64,000 bases of DNA from Orientallactaga sibirica (Eukaryota; Chordata; Mammalia; Rodentia; Dipodidae): positions 2,480,001 through 2,544,000 of the forward strand of contig JAEOAD010000603.1 of assembly GCA_036365145.1 (NCBI GenBank). Reading direction: 5' to 3'. The position numbers and the translations under genes are program-made. Shown here piece after piece: positions 10,011 through 21,452 of the stretch (positions are counted from its first letter, which is position 1; each line of letters starts with the position of its first letter). The notes beneath the pieces are model-generated. The model saw only the letters and a program-made list of their open reading frames with translations, ran no database searches and was not told the DNA's origin.

Positions 10011-11321
10011 GTGTGAACTGGAACCAAAAATAGGTACCAGAAACCAGTAAACTGGTAAAAGGCTATAAGGGAGGGAGGAAAGGGAAGGACTTAAGTGTAT
10101 GATATTGCACATATGTAAGTAGAAGAACAGATTGCAGGGAGGGGAATGGCCTAAGCAAGGCCATGGGAAGAGAATGCGTAAAAGAAGGGCAGGGGGAGGG
10201 TCAATCTAAATTCAAGATATTGTGAATAAGACTTGTGTAAACTTACTTTTTTGAATAATGGCACATCTAAAGCTGTAGACTGTTACTAGAAAATTTTCAG
10301 TGCCTGGGAAGGGATACCTTCCAGTGAGTTGTTGGCCAAGGAGGTCCCGGTAGCCTCCAAAACATTAAAGGCTTTTGCCAAAGCCCTTAGTTTCCCTTGA
10401 GAAACAGACAGTAAGACCCTATTGCTGAAGACATCTTTTGCCTGAGAGGCAAGGTCACTTAGAAAGCAAGCTGGTGCTGAGCAGAAAACCTTCTCCCTGT
10501 AGACAAGCCAACTGAAAGCTGGAAAAAGCTGCACTGCACATAGCCATGTGGGAGACAGAAGTCATCAGCAGTGAAAACAGTGGACACTGAATATTCAAGT
10601 TTGGCCATACAGGCCCAATAACCGAACAGGTGCAATAGTGGCATGTCTGCTCTTGGGTAACCAACTGCTCCATAATTGGACTGAAGGCCCTCTCTTCAGG
10701 AGGGAATACATGCCTGGTACTGAAAAACCTAATCAAAAGTCTATGGCAGGGGAGGTCATGAGCCTTAGGGGTATAAAGCCTACTCTTGTCTGACTAAATG
10801 TATATATTATTCCCACCAAGCTGCCCTGGGGGCACTACACTTAATATTCATGTTCACATATTAATGCTACTCTCACTTCTGGTTAGAGAAGCTTCTCTTT
10901 TCAGATGGTGATGACCACTGGGATGACCGAAAAGGCAACATGGTGCTGAGAAGAAGGGATGGAGGAGTGCCCAGCACTGAAACACCTCTGTCACACCCTC
11001 CAAGGTCAGGGACCATTGCGGAAGAGGGGTCAGATAGAATGGAAGAGCCAAAGGAAGGGTATGACTTCTTACAATGCAACCGCCCAGATAGAAATTGGCC
11101 TCAATATCCATGACCTTGCAGTGCCTATCAATACCTTCACAAGACCCTCAAAAATAGAAGAAAAAGATGATGACCTCAAATTAAAAGAAAGACTAATGGA
11201 GAGAGGGAGGGATATGATGGAGATTGGTGTTCTAAAGTGGAATGGGTGGAGGGGAGGGAAATATATGTTTTTTGTATGTAAGTATAGAAGGTGTCAATTA
11301 AAAAAATTAATAATTAAAAAA

Positions 11322-11333
11322 AAAAAGAAAGGC
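11322..11333. repeat. right target-site duplication of twin-primed L1
   Basis: AAAAAGAAAGGC, matching 8850-8861. It merges with the L1 poly-A, so the left limit of this copy is ambiguous by a few A's. Confidence 0.65.
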
Positions 11334-11371
11334 CAGTCTGTTGGCTTACCTCAATAAAGAAAGAAGAGCAA

Positions 11372-11548
11372 GGCTGGAGAGATGGCTTGCAGTTAAGGTG
11401 CTTACCCGCAAATCCAAAGGACCCAGGTTTTATTCTCCAGTACCCATGTAAAGCCAGATGCTCAAGGTGGCACATGTGTCTGGAGTTTGTTTGCAGTGGC
11501 TAGAGGACCTGGCATGCCCAGTCTTTCTCTCTCTCTCTTCCTCTCTCT

Positions 11549-11602
<54 letters not shown>

Positions 11603-11638
11603 GCCTCTCTCTCTCTCAAATAAATAAAATTTAAAAAG
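11372..11638 (+). repeat. tRNA-derived SINE with long CT tract and AAATAAAAT tail
   Basis: Starts GGCTGGAGAGATGGCTTG. The B-box is diverged (GGTTTTATTC). A pyrimidine tract of about 95 bases (11521-11615) lies before the tail. Flanked by AAAGAAGAGCA at about 11360-11370 and again at 11640-11650, a good target duplication. Confidence 0.9.
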
Positions 11639-11809
11639 GAAAGAAGAGCAGATAAAATGTAATAATTCTGGATCCAAAAAAAATTAATATATTGCAAATA
11701 TATATATTACAAAATTCTAACATGCTCTGGGCCTGCTGGAGGGGTGCTGAAGGGATGTGGAATGTTTGGGGTCCTGAGGAGAAAGGAAAAGAATTGAGGG
11801 CATGGGACC

Positions 11810-12266
11810 ATGGCCAGTTTTGAATGTACCTTCATTACTATCAAGCCAGGTGGGGTCCAGTGAATGCTTGTGGGTAAGATCATCAAGCCTTTGGAACAGA
11901 AGAGATTCTTCCTTGTTAGGTATAATTTGTGAAGGCTTCAGAAGACCTTCTCAAGGAGCACCACATCAACCTAGAGGATTGTCCATTCTTTAGCAGCTTG
12001 GTAAAGTACATGCACACTGGGCCACTGGTTGTCATGGTCTGAGAGGAGCTGAATGTGGTGAAAACAGACCGACTGATGCTTGCACAGTCCAACCCTGCAG
12101 ATTTCAAGCCTAGGACCATCTGTGGGGATTTTTGCATCCAAGTTGGCAGGAACATCATTCATGGCAGTAATTCCTTAGAGAAGGCAGGGAAGGAGATCAG
12201 CTTGTGGTTCCAGCTGATGAACTGGCAGATCACAAGAGCCATTCGTAGGACTGGATCTACCAGAGA
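11810..12266 (+). pseudogene. processed pseudogene of nucleoside diphosphate kinase (NME1/NME2 type)
   Basis: The intronless copy runs from ATG at 11810 to about 12266, matching the roughly 152-codon length of NME1/NME2. The parent enzyme transfers a phosphate between nucleoside di- and triphosphates through a phosphohistidine. Recognisable blocks: the N-terminal [19 protein letters not shown] near 11998-12023, and [15 protein letters not shown] at 12124-12167, with the catalytic histidine codon kept at 12160-12162. Breaks: an in-frame TGA at 11861, where the family has arginine (a CGA-to-TGA decay is likely); a second TGA at 11930; a frame change before 12034; a TGA at 12040, where the family has tryptophan; and another frame change near 12214, after which the C-terminal D-E-L pattern is still readable. 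K-E-I-S-L-W-F favours NME2 as parent, but NME1 is possible. Non-functional. Confidence 0.88.
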
Positions 12267-12920
12267 CAGAGGGCAGGCCCTGATGCTTTCCCACTGACTT
12301 CCTATTCTCATAGTCAGGGGGCCATACTATAGCAAATCTCATTGTTTCTGGAGCTTCCTTATAACTAGAGGGAAACTCTTGGAGCTGTGAGTATTCCTGG
12401 TACAATATCATCTGCCCCCCAAAACATGATCTGAACATATGAATAGATCTTTATGATAATGGATGGAATATGTAAACATTGTATAAATGTTTTAATACTC
12501 TTCAACCTAGTTTATAAATGCAGTGCAATCTCAGTCAAAATTAGTATATACTATTTATACTGGGGTTTTCTGTTTTTCAGAGTTAACTTATAAAAGATGC
12601 ATTAAAACAGGAGTCTTAACTTTCCAGATTCTGAGTTGTATAGCAAAACTGTATTATCACAGCTAGCATGGCATTATTACAAAGACAAATGAATCAGTAT
12701 AATTTAAAGTAACCACAGATCATTGACACAAAATAGATTAATACATAACAAAGGCAGAACTGAAACCAATGAAAGACTTATGAATGCTGGGATACTAGCC
12801 AGGTAGTTGCAAATGAGGGCACATCTCAAGTTAATACCACATACAGTAATGCATACTAGATGGTTAAATGTGAAAAGTAGAAACATAAGAAAAGGAAAAT
12901 GACCATGAAAAGCTTTCTTA
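12267..12920. other. no recognised feature
   Basis: AT-rich single-copy-looking sequence downstream of the NME retrocopy. Part of 12267-12430 may be retrocopy 3'UTR, but I see no clear A-tail. Only short chance frames are present. Confidence 0.5.
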
Positions 12921-12924
12921 GTCA

Positions 12925-13030
12925 CAAAAGCTCATTCCTGAAGATCCAGCACTTGGGTAGCTGACACAGGAACATTATTGAAAGTGCATGGCCAGCCTAG
13001 AATAGATAATGAGACTTTGACTCGATAGAT
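12925..13030 (+). repeat. B1-like SINE fragment
   Basis: Diverged B1 body: CCAGCACTTGGGTAGCTGACACAGG-like and GGCCAGCCTAGAATAG-like blocks at 12950-13005. It is followed by a short GATA/GATAG run at 13024-13055 in the place of a tail. Confidence 0.65.
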
Positions 13031-13295
13031 GATAGATAGGTGATAGATAGATATTGATTTTAAAAACTTTATTATCTCAGGCCATAGAGGAAATTGTTAA
13101 ATATGCCAAAATTAAAGCTTAGAGGAAACTGTTATATATATTGAAATTAAAGATATCTGTCTAGTTCAAAACTAATAATAAATAAATAAAAACATAATGA
13201 TAATAAGTATCTGACAGGATAGGAAATCTTTGGAAATCCTACAAAAAGTAAGTAATATTTAGAATAAATGCCCCCATAAGTATAACCATCAAAAG

Positions 13296-13608
13296 GGCTG
13301 GGGAAATGGATTAGCACATAAAGGTGTGTGCTTATAAAGTCTGATGGTCTGGGTTCAATTCCCCAGCACCCATGTAAAGCCTAATGCAAAGTGGCACATG
13401 CATCTGTGATCCTAAAACACCTATGCCAATAGGAGTTGGAGGTAGGAGAATGTAAAGCTTTAAGGCCAGCTAGTCTAACATTTGTTTTGCACTCTGGCAA
13501 TTTGTTTGGAGTGGCAAGAGATCCTATCTCAAAGATGGTGGAGCATACACACCTCAAATTTGTCCTCTGACCTCTAAGTGAGTGCCATGGCACATGCATC
13601 CATATGCA

Positions 13609-13640
<32 letters not shown>

Positions 13641-13652
13641 AAAACAAATACT
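13296..13652 (+). repeat. B4-like SINE (tRNA/ID head joined to B1-like middle)
   Basis: The head GGGCTGGGGAAATGGATTAG and a B-box GGTTCAATTCC are tRNA-like. The middle (13420-13490) resembles a B1 GGAGG...AAGGCCAGC region. The end has the CCTCTGACCTCTAAGTGAGTGCCATGGCACATGCATCC pattern typical of rodent B4 elements. The tail is (AAAT)n at 13609-13640. Confidence 0.72.
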
Positions 13653-14069
13653 TACAGAAGCAAATAGAATACAATTATTTGATGTTAATTACTTTTAACA
13701 ATCTAATAAAACAATATATTACTAGTAAAAATTTCATACTTTCGTAGGTTTACTTACCCAGAATAATCTATTTCAAACAAAAATAAGCATATGTTTTGTG
13801 CCAGTTATAAATGCTTTAAAAGTATTGTTTCATTTAATGTACACAATCTCATAGATTTCCAGCACTATTTTAAATGAGATCTTATTGATGTGATGTCTGA
13901 GGCTGTGTGGGAGTAGAGATAAGGTTTAGATGCACCTGGCTGGTTCTGCTAGCCATTCTCTCTTGCTCCACAGATTAAAACAGATAAATCATGAACTGTC
14001 TGTTACATCTGTACTCTAATAACATAAATGCCATATTAATTCACCTGAGATAATTACAGTTAGGATGGC
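13653..14069. other. no recognised feature
   Basis: AT-rich sequence of about 420 bases between the B4-like SINE and the solo LTR. No gene, clear repeat or RNA gene seen. Confidence 0.5.
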
Positions 14070-14075
14070 TATGGG

Positions 14076-14483
14076 TACCGGTTTCCCTCCCCCGGCAGGT
14101 AGAACGGAAGAAAGAGCCGATTCAGCGGCTTTTCTTGAGGATGAGCAGGAAGATAGGTGTCGGCGGCTCAGACCCTTCCCCAAAACACCAGAGAGAACAA
14201 ACACACTGAGCCGGGAGTCATGTGGAGGCAGGAACTCGTTTTATTGTAATGAGAAGGAGTATATATATATAGTTTTGAGAAAGAGGGTGGGTCTCAGGAT
14301 GGGAAAAAGGTGTAAGGGCCAATATTATTTCACCACGTCAGCAGTAGCTGGGCGGAGGCAGTTTCGGCTTAGGCCATGCTGAGTCACTCTTCAGCAGAAG
14401 TAGGCCAAAGACAGATCCCTAAACTCTAGTCAGGCTTAGGAAGTTCCACTAGGCCTCACACCCGGGCCTCATAGGGCCCAACA
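14076..14483 (-). mobile_element. solo ERVK-type LTR, 408 bp
   Basis: On the minus strand it begins TGTTGGGCCCTATGAGGCCC and ends near GGGAAACCGGTA. It aligns with the LTR at 3668-4064, including the AAGCCGAAACTGCC block and the CTACCTGCCGG block before the end. A TATATATATA run at about 14260-14270 and AATAAA (minus strand, near 14239-14246) are placed as expected for a promoter and poly-A signal. A perfect 6-bp duplication TATGGG flanks it (14070-14075 and 14484-14489). No internal sequence remains, so it is a solo LTR from recombination between the two LTRs. The terminal dinucleotide has decayed from CA to TA. Confidence 0.9.
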
Positions 14484-14499
14484 TATGGGCTGATAACAT

Positions 14500-14637
14500 T
14501 GATAAAATAACTAGTAATTTTAAGTTGTAGCATAAGTATTTATACTTAATTGCTTTTTCTCCTTTCTGAAATGATGTCTCCTGACTCAGCTTCCCTGGTG
14601 CTGGGTAAACAGTGTGCACCATCACACCCACCTATGT
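14500..14637 (-). repeat. degraded B1-like SINE fragment
   Basis: GACTCAGCTTCCCTGGTGCTGGG...GTGTGCACCATCACACCCA at 14581-14632 is the reverse complement of the start and middle of B1. The rest is too diverged to place. Confidence 0.6.
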
Positions 14638-14639
14638 AC

Positions 14640-17600
14640 TCTTCAATGAGTCTCTCAATCATTACATTCCCATAGAGTTAGAAAATTTAATAATGGGGTT
14701 AACAAGGCAGCAGTTTTGAAACAAGTTAAAGTATATTCTGATTAGTTTTGCATTCACATTTGTGAAGCTGAAGCTACTCTTTCATAAATATTCTGTTAAC
14801 TTTGTTTTTTAGCATTAGTGTTTCAGTTTAGATCAATTGTGGTTTCCAGAGTGAGTATCAAATATATATCAAATGAAGGCTCTTTGCCAAGGCTGAAAGG
14901 CTCTGTTGATCAGAAGTTATTGCTCTTCTGCCTAGACTTAAAGAGTAATAGTGTTTGTGGAAATCAAATGAATGATGTCTCCACTTTAAAAGGTATATTA
15001 TTCAGCACACCTCTGCTGGAGGCTTAAAGGACTTAATCCCAGTTTCAGTTTTGGCATAGATCACTTTCTGAACAGAAAGTTGAACTTATCATCAGGAGAT
15101 ATGTCAGGTAATGCTTTCCTCCACAGTACTGTGTGTATGCCATACTAACTAAGATATAGGGTGGAGCATGCTCAACTGATTATACATAGAAAGGTGGGTG
15201 TCAAAAGAAAGTGGCAGACAAAATAACCATAGTGAGTATTTAGAAAAACAGCACACTTAAAATAATACCTTGTCCTAAGATTTCAACTTACCAGGAATGG
15301 AAAAAGCATAAAAAGGAATAAGGCTGTGGCAGTTAATAATGCAATTAAGGAACTTCTTACAGATGGAAACATAAAAACTTTTCACTACCCTGATTTTTTT
15401 ATTTACAAGTTATCTAATGGTGTTTTTATCTAATAAGAATTTGTTCGGTGAATATATTGTGAATAGTATTCATGAAGCAATCATTTAGTACTAGAAGACT
15501 GAGCAAAGCCACACAAACATGTTTATTGAACTGTATCTACATTTTTCTTTCCCTTGGATTTCTTTGTGGAAAGTTTCCATGTCAACTGCTGAAGTGGAGA
15601 TATCCCTAAGGCATTAGGACAGACAGATTTCTCATAGAGCAACAATCTGTTTAGAAGGAGAATCTAAACTCTGTAGCTTTTGTGTGTGCAGGGATGTGAA
15701 GGTTTGTATATATGTAAACTTTACTCACCATCTGATTTATTCTGTTTTGTATGCATGCAAAGCAAGAAATGAATCCAGCCAGAGAAAATAATCAAAAAGT
15801 TCATGGAAAACCCTGTGCTTTCATGTGGCAACTTTTCTTGTTTTATGGGGGAAAATTTCCATGTTTTTTTTTGTTGTTGTTGTTGTTGTTGTTTGTTCCC
15901 AGTATATTCCTATTTTTCTATAATATATTTCCTGGCTATGTCTCCACGATTCAGCATGCTGCAAAAGTTCAACAACATACTCGTTTTGCATATGCTGGTA
16001 AACACTGTACACTGGATAGCTGCTAAAGAGCACACATGGATTTTTCACAGCTCCAGAGGCCGAGAAGTAAAACTCTTAGTCCCATCAGATTTATGCTTAC
16101 TATGGTCAGGTGCCTTTGCTATTCAACATCCTTCTGCTCATTCTGACTGAACATGACTAGGGTTAAAAAAGCTCTTAGTCCTCTCTTTGAAAGTACTAAT
16201 CCCATTCATAAGGATCTGTTGTCATTGCCTTAATTATTTCCTTATGGCCTTGCCTCTAAATGCCTTTACAATGAAGATTGGGTTTCAATATATGAATTTT
16301 GAGGAAACACAAACATTCATTCTCTATATTTCCTATTTTTATTGGGTGGGCATGATTACATCCACTGAAGAGAATCAATTACAAGTGTATTTGTATATTG
16401 TATTCCTATATATTCATGCATGACATGACCTCATCTCCAATTTTTATAGGGTTGAGAGTGATAAAGTCCCTCTGGGCACTGGATGGCTTAGATATCCACA
16501 AGCCAGTGGGTTCAAATTCTTGTTTTAACAATAAGCAAAGAATTAATAAATGCAGACACAAAAAGGTGAAAATTATGAAAGATGCAGTTTAATAGAAAAG
16601 AGAAATAAGAGTAGAAGGAAAACAAGCTTGCAAGCTGAGAGAGGTGCCACTCACCCAGATAAGAGAGGTCCAGAGAGGGAAAATACCTGGAATTTTGCAT
16701 GTCAACTTGGATAAGGCCATTTTAAAATTAGGAATCCAGTGATGAGCCTGTTTCCAACATCAAATTTATATGAAGTACCTTAATTGGGTGGGCCAGGGAG
16801 GAAAGCACAGATGAGAAAGAGCCTATCCATGTAGAAAAGAAGACCATGAAAAAAATTAAAGAAGAAAAATCAGGAAGTGGTTCCTCATGGCTATCTTGAA
16901 TCAGACAAGAGCTTATTTTAATTTCACCATGTCAGGGTGGCATTTATGTTCATTTTGACCTGTGTTCCTAAAGTGACTAGTGAAATAATTTTTTGACTAC
17001 TTGCAAAACAACCCTGCTCCTCATCTGCACTAATGGGTATTATAAAATTCTGACATATTAAGAATTGAAGTAGATGCAGAGAATACTAAGAAAAGCAAAT
17101 CATTGGGATAAGAAAGACACATTGCAAAAATAAATTGTATTACAATAATTACACTTAGAAAAACAACTGTTAGAAAGCAAAAACCTGGAGCAGAAGCTAG
17201 GTACAAGGACAAGAAGAAGGAAATAAGTAGACTAAAACCCAGTGCTCATGTTCTGAAACTGCTATGGACAAAGTGTAAGGACCATAATACAATATCTTAG
17301 ACAGTAAGAGAACTAAAACCATAAGAATAATGATGGACTTGGGATGAATAGATAAAGACTTGTAGTTTGGAGGAAGAAACATTCTTCAACTTGAAAGACC
17401 CTGGTGGAAACAAGGATGAAAGCCAATGTGTGTGTCATGTGAGTGCATTTCTTGGATGTGGGGGACAGGGTTAGGTATTGTGCTAAAGAAAATGAATAAG
17501 GCTAGAGCCTTGTGGCCAGATGGAGATACTCATTGTTCCCTCTGAGATCACTGTTAGAATGGACAGTTGTTTATAATTCCTAAAGAATAGAATGACAGCC

Positions 17601-17912
17601 TGAGTGATATCAGGTAATAACCTGAACATCCAGTTACATTATCTTAAATTTGCCTTTCTATATCAAGGAGATGCTTTCTAACTATGATGAGGCTAATAAT
17701 ATATCTCTGTACTAGCTTACAAATGTGTTCCTTTGTATTATTTCAGTAAATTGTTCTGAAAATGCTGTAATGTAAGAAAACTGTAATGTTTCCTTTCCTC
17801 CTACTACATAGCTGTATTTTAGCTTAGGAGCAAAGGCCTTAAAATAGTTTCTATTAGCCTCTATCAGCATCCAGTCAGGCCAACTTTTGGTCATAGAATT
17901 CTTTTAAAAATT

Positions 17913-17963
<51 letters not shown>

Positions 17964-18870
17964 CATCAGGCTTTGCCTTAACAAAAACAATAAATATATC
18001 TGACAGTTTTGAGCTCCTTGTCTTTTAACCAGTTTAAACCTCCAACCAAAACTAATATATCATTTTCTAATTTACCCACAGATACAAAAGGTCTCCTAGA
18101 AGACAGTTCAAATGCTGGATCCTCTTGATCTACATGCAACCCCCCACCAATGGGAACCCAAACAGCATTCAGGTCTGGCAAAGATTGGGAGGAGGTCAAT
18201 CACAAATGAGGCTGAACACACTGTCTCTTGAGCTGTTGGTGTGTACCTAAGTCCTCACCATGGTGGCAGACTTTCTGTAAATGCAGACCTGAACATCAAT
18301 ATAAGCTGGCAGGCAGAAGGCCAAGGGCTCAGGATATATATTTAAAAAATGAATAGGAAAGCCATTAGTTCTTGGGAGGGAATATATCAATAAATTATGA
18401 ATCACAAAGATAACAAATCAGAACATCTAGGCTAATCTTAATCTATCTTAAATTTGAATAAGCAACAGAAATACTTTACCATACTTTTGACATCAGTACT
18501 TGCAGGTGAAAGTCTGAGAGTATGATTATCATAATGACTTTTATCTTGGTTGGCTTTATTAGAATGCTACAAATTTAAATTAAACACTTCCAAACAAGTA
18601 GCATGTCCCCAAGAGTCACAATTTCATCATTAGAATAGTAGGGGAAGAAGAGATATTGCCCTGTTCCCATCTGTGTGCTACATCCACTCTTATGTCAGTT
18701 AGAGTGGCCAAATACTAATTACCAAGAAAAACCAAGCAGTCTATGAGCATGTACAGTCTGCTTACATGTGGATGATCCTAAAGACAGACAACTCCAATGT
18801 TAGGCTGGAACCCGGAGTGTTGCTAAGAGAACTCAAGTAAAATATGAAGAAATTTTCCGACTTCAGATTT
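14640..18870. other. mostly unique AT-rich DNA, no gene recognised
   Basis: No exon-like conserved coding block or intact repeat seen. Local low-complexity runs are a (TTG)n run at 15870-15892 and the (CA)n at 17916-17956. A segment around 16700-16860 (GTCAACTTGGATAAGG... and AATTGGGTGGGCC) looks like a decayed LTR or DNA repeat I cannot name. A 73-codon minus-strand frame at 17978-18199 has no recognisable family. Confidence 0.55.
17916..17956. repeat. (CA)n microsatellite
   Basis: About 41 bases of uninterrupted CA dinucleotide, followed by CTCACACTCATC. Likely polymorphic in length. Confidence 0.95.
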
Positions 18871-18875
18871 TTAAA

Positions 18876-18912
18876 TTTTTCTTTCCTTCCTTCCCTCCTT
18901 CCTTCCTTTCTC

Positions 18913-18982
<70 letters not shown>

Positions 18983-19037
18983 CCCCTCCCTCCCCCTCCC
19001 TCCCTCCCCTCCCTCCCCCCCCTCCCTCCCTCTCCCT

Positions 19038-19085
<48 letters not shown>

Positions 19086-19087
19086 TC
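18876..19087. repeat. 212-base pure pyrimidine tract (CTTT/CCCT)
   Basis: No purine occurs on the plus strand from 18876 to 19087. Two (TTTC)n arms flank a C-rich centre (18983-19036), giving approximate mirror symmetry. It is the expanded tail region of the minus-strand SINE that follows. Confidence 0.93.
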
Positions 19088-19257
19088 GAGAGAGAGGCAT
19101 ATTGAGAGAGAATGGGTTTGTAAGGGCCTCTAGCCACTGCAAATGGACTCTAGACACATGAACCGACTTGTGCATCTGGCTTTATGTAGGAATCAAACCC
19201 AAGTTGTTAGGCTTTGCAGGTAAGTATCTTAAGTGCTGAGCCATCTCTTCAGCCTCC
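19088..19257 (-). repeat. tRNA-derived SINE, short form
   Basis: The reverse complement starts GGCTGAAGAGATGGCTCAGC near 19256 and reads through the body to the GAGAGA block at 19088. Its tail has expanded into the pyrimidine tract on its left. Confidence 0.85.
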
Positions 19258-19259
19258 AA

Positions 19260-19974
19260 CTTCTGATTTTAATATCTTCCAAATAACTTAGTTTTCAATA
19301 AAACATTTCCATATGTGGTTCATTCCTCTCAAGAATGCAATATAAAGAAAGTTTGGAAACATTGCTGTGGCAGAGGAGCTGTTCCTTCCATTCAACAGCC
19401 ATGTCTCACATTTTCATGATTGAAAAGGTGATAGTTTTTAAAAAAAAAAAGGATAATTTTATCTTATAATAAAAATTAAAACAAATATGTACTGTTTTTA
19501 TTTTTCTATATATATGTATGTATATATATATATATAGTCTGTCCTCTGCAGGTCTCTTCATCCTCCATTGACCTGTGTTGTGCCTCAGTACACTCTCATC
19601 TTTGGAAGGTATTGCATTTGAATTGGAGGCTAACTGTCCACTTACATTCTGTATCTTATCCATTTTGGCCATTGGAGGAGCTCCCAACTTCTACCATATC
19701 TTTCTTGATTTCAATATACTTCTTCATTGGCTTTATTCTCTGGTTACAATATTCTTTATCTTCACATGTGAAGAAAAGGGTCTTACAAATTGTTGCATCT
19801 ATTTCTTCTTTTTGTTTGTATTTCTTAAGCTATATAGAACTTCAGTTTTGCTAATATCACAAGGATATCAGGGGCTTTTTATTGTCTGTCTTGTATTTCT
19901 TCCACTTCCAGTATTGACTATTTATAACACCTACTGAATGAATTTCACAGTTGAAGTCAATAAAACAAATATTT
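19260..19974. other. no recognised gene; TA-rich and low-complexity patches
   Basis: Contains a (TA/TG) run at 19506-19536. A 120-codon plus frame at 19575-19937 is rich in F, I and L and looks like translation of T-rich non-coding DNA. Its sequence does not match a protein family I know. Confidence 0.5.
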
Positions 19975-21070
19975 TTCTAGAAATAATTATTTTCAAATTG
20001 ACAGTTAAAAGTTCTACATACTTATGACATACAACACAATGACTTAATACATGTTTACACTGCAAAGGCTGAGTCAAGCTGATGTCCATATCCATTACCC
20101 ACAACACCTACATTTATTCTGTATTGACATTTAAAAATCTACTCAACAATTTTCATATGCATAATACACTGCTATTAACTTTAGTCAACAACATAATATA
20201 AAATAGATCTTTTTAATTAAAATTTTTATTGGCACATGAAGAATTAGGTAAAATTATGTCACTTTTCAAACAATTTTGTTGTTATTGTTTTGTCTTTTGT
20301 TTTTTCAAGGTAGAGTCTTGCTTTAGTTCAGGCTGACCTGGAATTTACTATATAGTCTAAGGCTGGCCTCAAACCCACAGTGATCCCCCTACCTCTGCCT
20401 CCCTAGTACTGGGCTTAAAGGCATGTGCTACCATGCTTGGCTTCAATTTTTTTTGTTTCAATTTCTTCCCCTTTTTCTCCATCACCCTTTCTTCCATGCC
20501 CCTTCTACACTATAGCTTTCATGATACAGGAGGCCTCTTTCCTATTATGCCCCTTCTCAATACTTCTTACTCCCATTTTCTGTTCTCCTATCTAGTTCCA
20601 CAGCCTACACACAGTCTCACACCCTATTTCCATAATAGAAATATTAAAAATTATGACTCATCCTTCTATGCCACTGAAATTTTGTGTCCTTTCACCAGTA
20701 TCTTCCCATTTCATCTTGCCACAGGTCCTAGTAACAGCATTTCACTCAACTTTTATGTGGCTTGATATTTTCCCATCCTTAAGTGATGTTATGTAGTATT
20801 TGTCATTTTGTGCTGACATTTTTCCATTGTTATAAAGTCCTCCAGATTCAACTGTATATTCATAAATTATAGGATTTATTTCTTTTTGTAGACAAATAGT
20901 ATTATATAGTGTATATCTGCTACATCCATTTATGCATTATAGTCTAAAGTTGATGTAATACATTGATTAATTGTGAATGTTGGTACAGTAAACATGGAAA
21001 CACAGAATTTGTTTTGAATTTCTATCTTTATGCTCAGGATACATGAAGCTTCCTTCATTGCTCCCACATA
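19975..21070 (-). mobile_element. old L1 (L1M-like), 3'UTR and end region
   Basis: Minus-strand old L1 3'UTR at 19975-20280 (the TTGACAGTTAAAAGTTCTACATACTTATG pattern) and 20445-21050. The latter includes the region AAGTCCTCCAGATTC...AATAGTATTATATAGTGTATAT...GTAAACATGG, which is the reverse complement of the mammalian L1 ORF2 end. Split by a B1 at 20283-20444. Confidence 0.68.
20283..20444 (-). repeat. B1-like SINE in old L1
   Basis: The reverse complement begins AAGCCAAGCATGGTAGCACATGCC and runs through the CTGTGGGTTTGAGGCCAGCC block to an AAAACAAAAG tail. Nearly full length. Confidence 0.85.
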
Positions 21071-21259
21071 GACTATGTCCTCTATATTGGTGGTTCCATT
21101 TCTGCAGCTGGCTAGCAAAGACACATGGTTAGAGTTTCATATTAAATGCTGTCATTTGTGTGGACTCTTTCCTGAGTCTTCCACATATCATCTTTGCATA
21201 CTTTCTCCTCTCTCCACAAAATATCTCAATATAAGGTATGATGACCTTTTTTTTCCTAT

Positions 21260-21420
21260 TTTTATTTGTTTATTTTTATTTTTCAAGCAGGATCTTACTC
21301 TAGCCCAAGGTGAGCTGGAACTCACTCTGTAGTTCCAGGCTGGCCTCCAACTCATATCAGTGCTCTTATCTCTGCCTCAAAAGTGCTGGGATTAAAGGCA
21401 TGCACCACCATGCCTGGCAA
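21260..21420 (-). repeat. B1-like SINE
   Basis: The reverse complement starts TGCCAGGCATGGTGGTGCATGCCT and contains the A-box and B-box region of B1 and an A/T-rich tail. About 135 bp of body. Confidence 0.88.
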
Positions 21421-21452
21421 GTTTTCTGTATGTTAAGATCATACATATTGAT

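Larger units (their letters stand above)
8862..11321 (+). mobile_element. L1 LINE (type B) with inverted 5' segment (twin priming)
   Basis: Bases 8862-9622 are L1 ORF2 on the minus strand. From about 9623 to 11321 the L1 is on the plus strand through the 3'UTR to an A-rich end. The minus segment ends in ORF2 at the GGTGGGAATGTAATCTGGTCC block, and the plus segment starts at GTGGAAATCAGTGTGGAGG, which comes a few bases later in ORF2. Inversion with almost no loss at the joint is the classic product of twin priming. Flanking AAAAAGAAAGGC repeats support a single insertion of about 2.46 kb, into the tail of the SINE at 8627. A SINE later inserted at 9105-9318. Confidence 0.88.

Noticed and set aside
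11462..11697. R/E-repeat frames on the minus strand
   Set aside because: They come from the CT tract of the SINE at 11372-11638.
18762..19175. Long frames on both strands with K/E/R or F/L/S repeats
   Set aside because: They are translations of the pure pyrimidine/purine tract and the SINE next to it, not proteins.
19575..19937. 120-codon hydrophobic plus-strand frame as a membrane protein
   Set aside because: T-rich DNA gives F/L/I-rich frames. There is no recognisable family, no exon context, and it is overlapped by another frame of similar composition.
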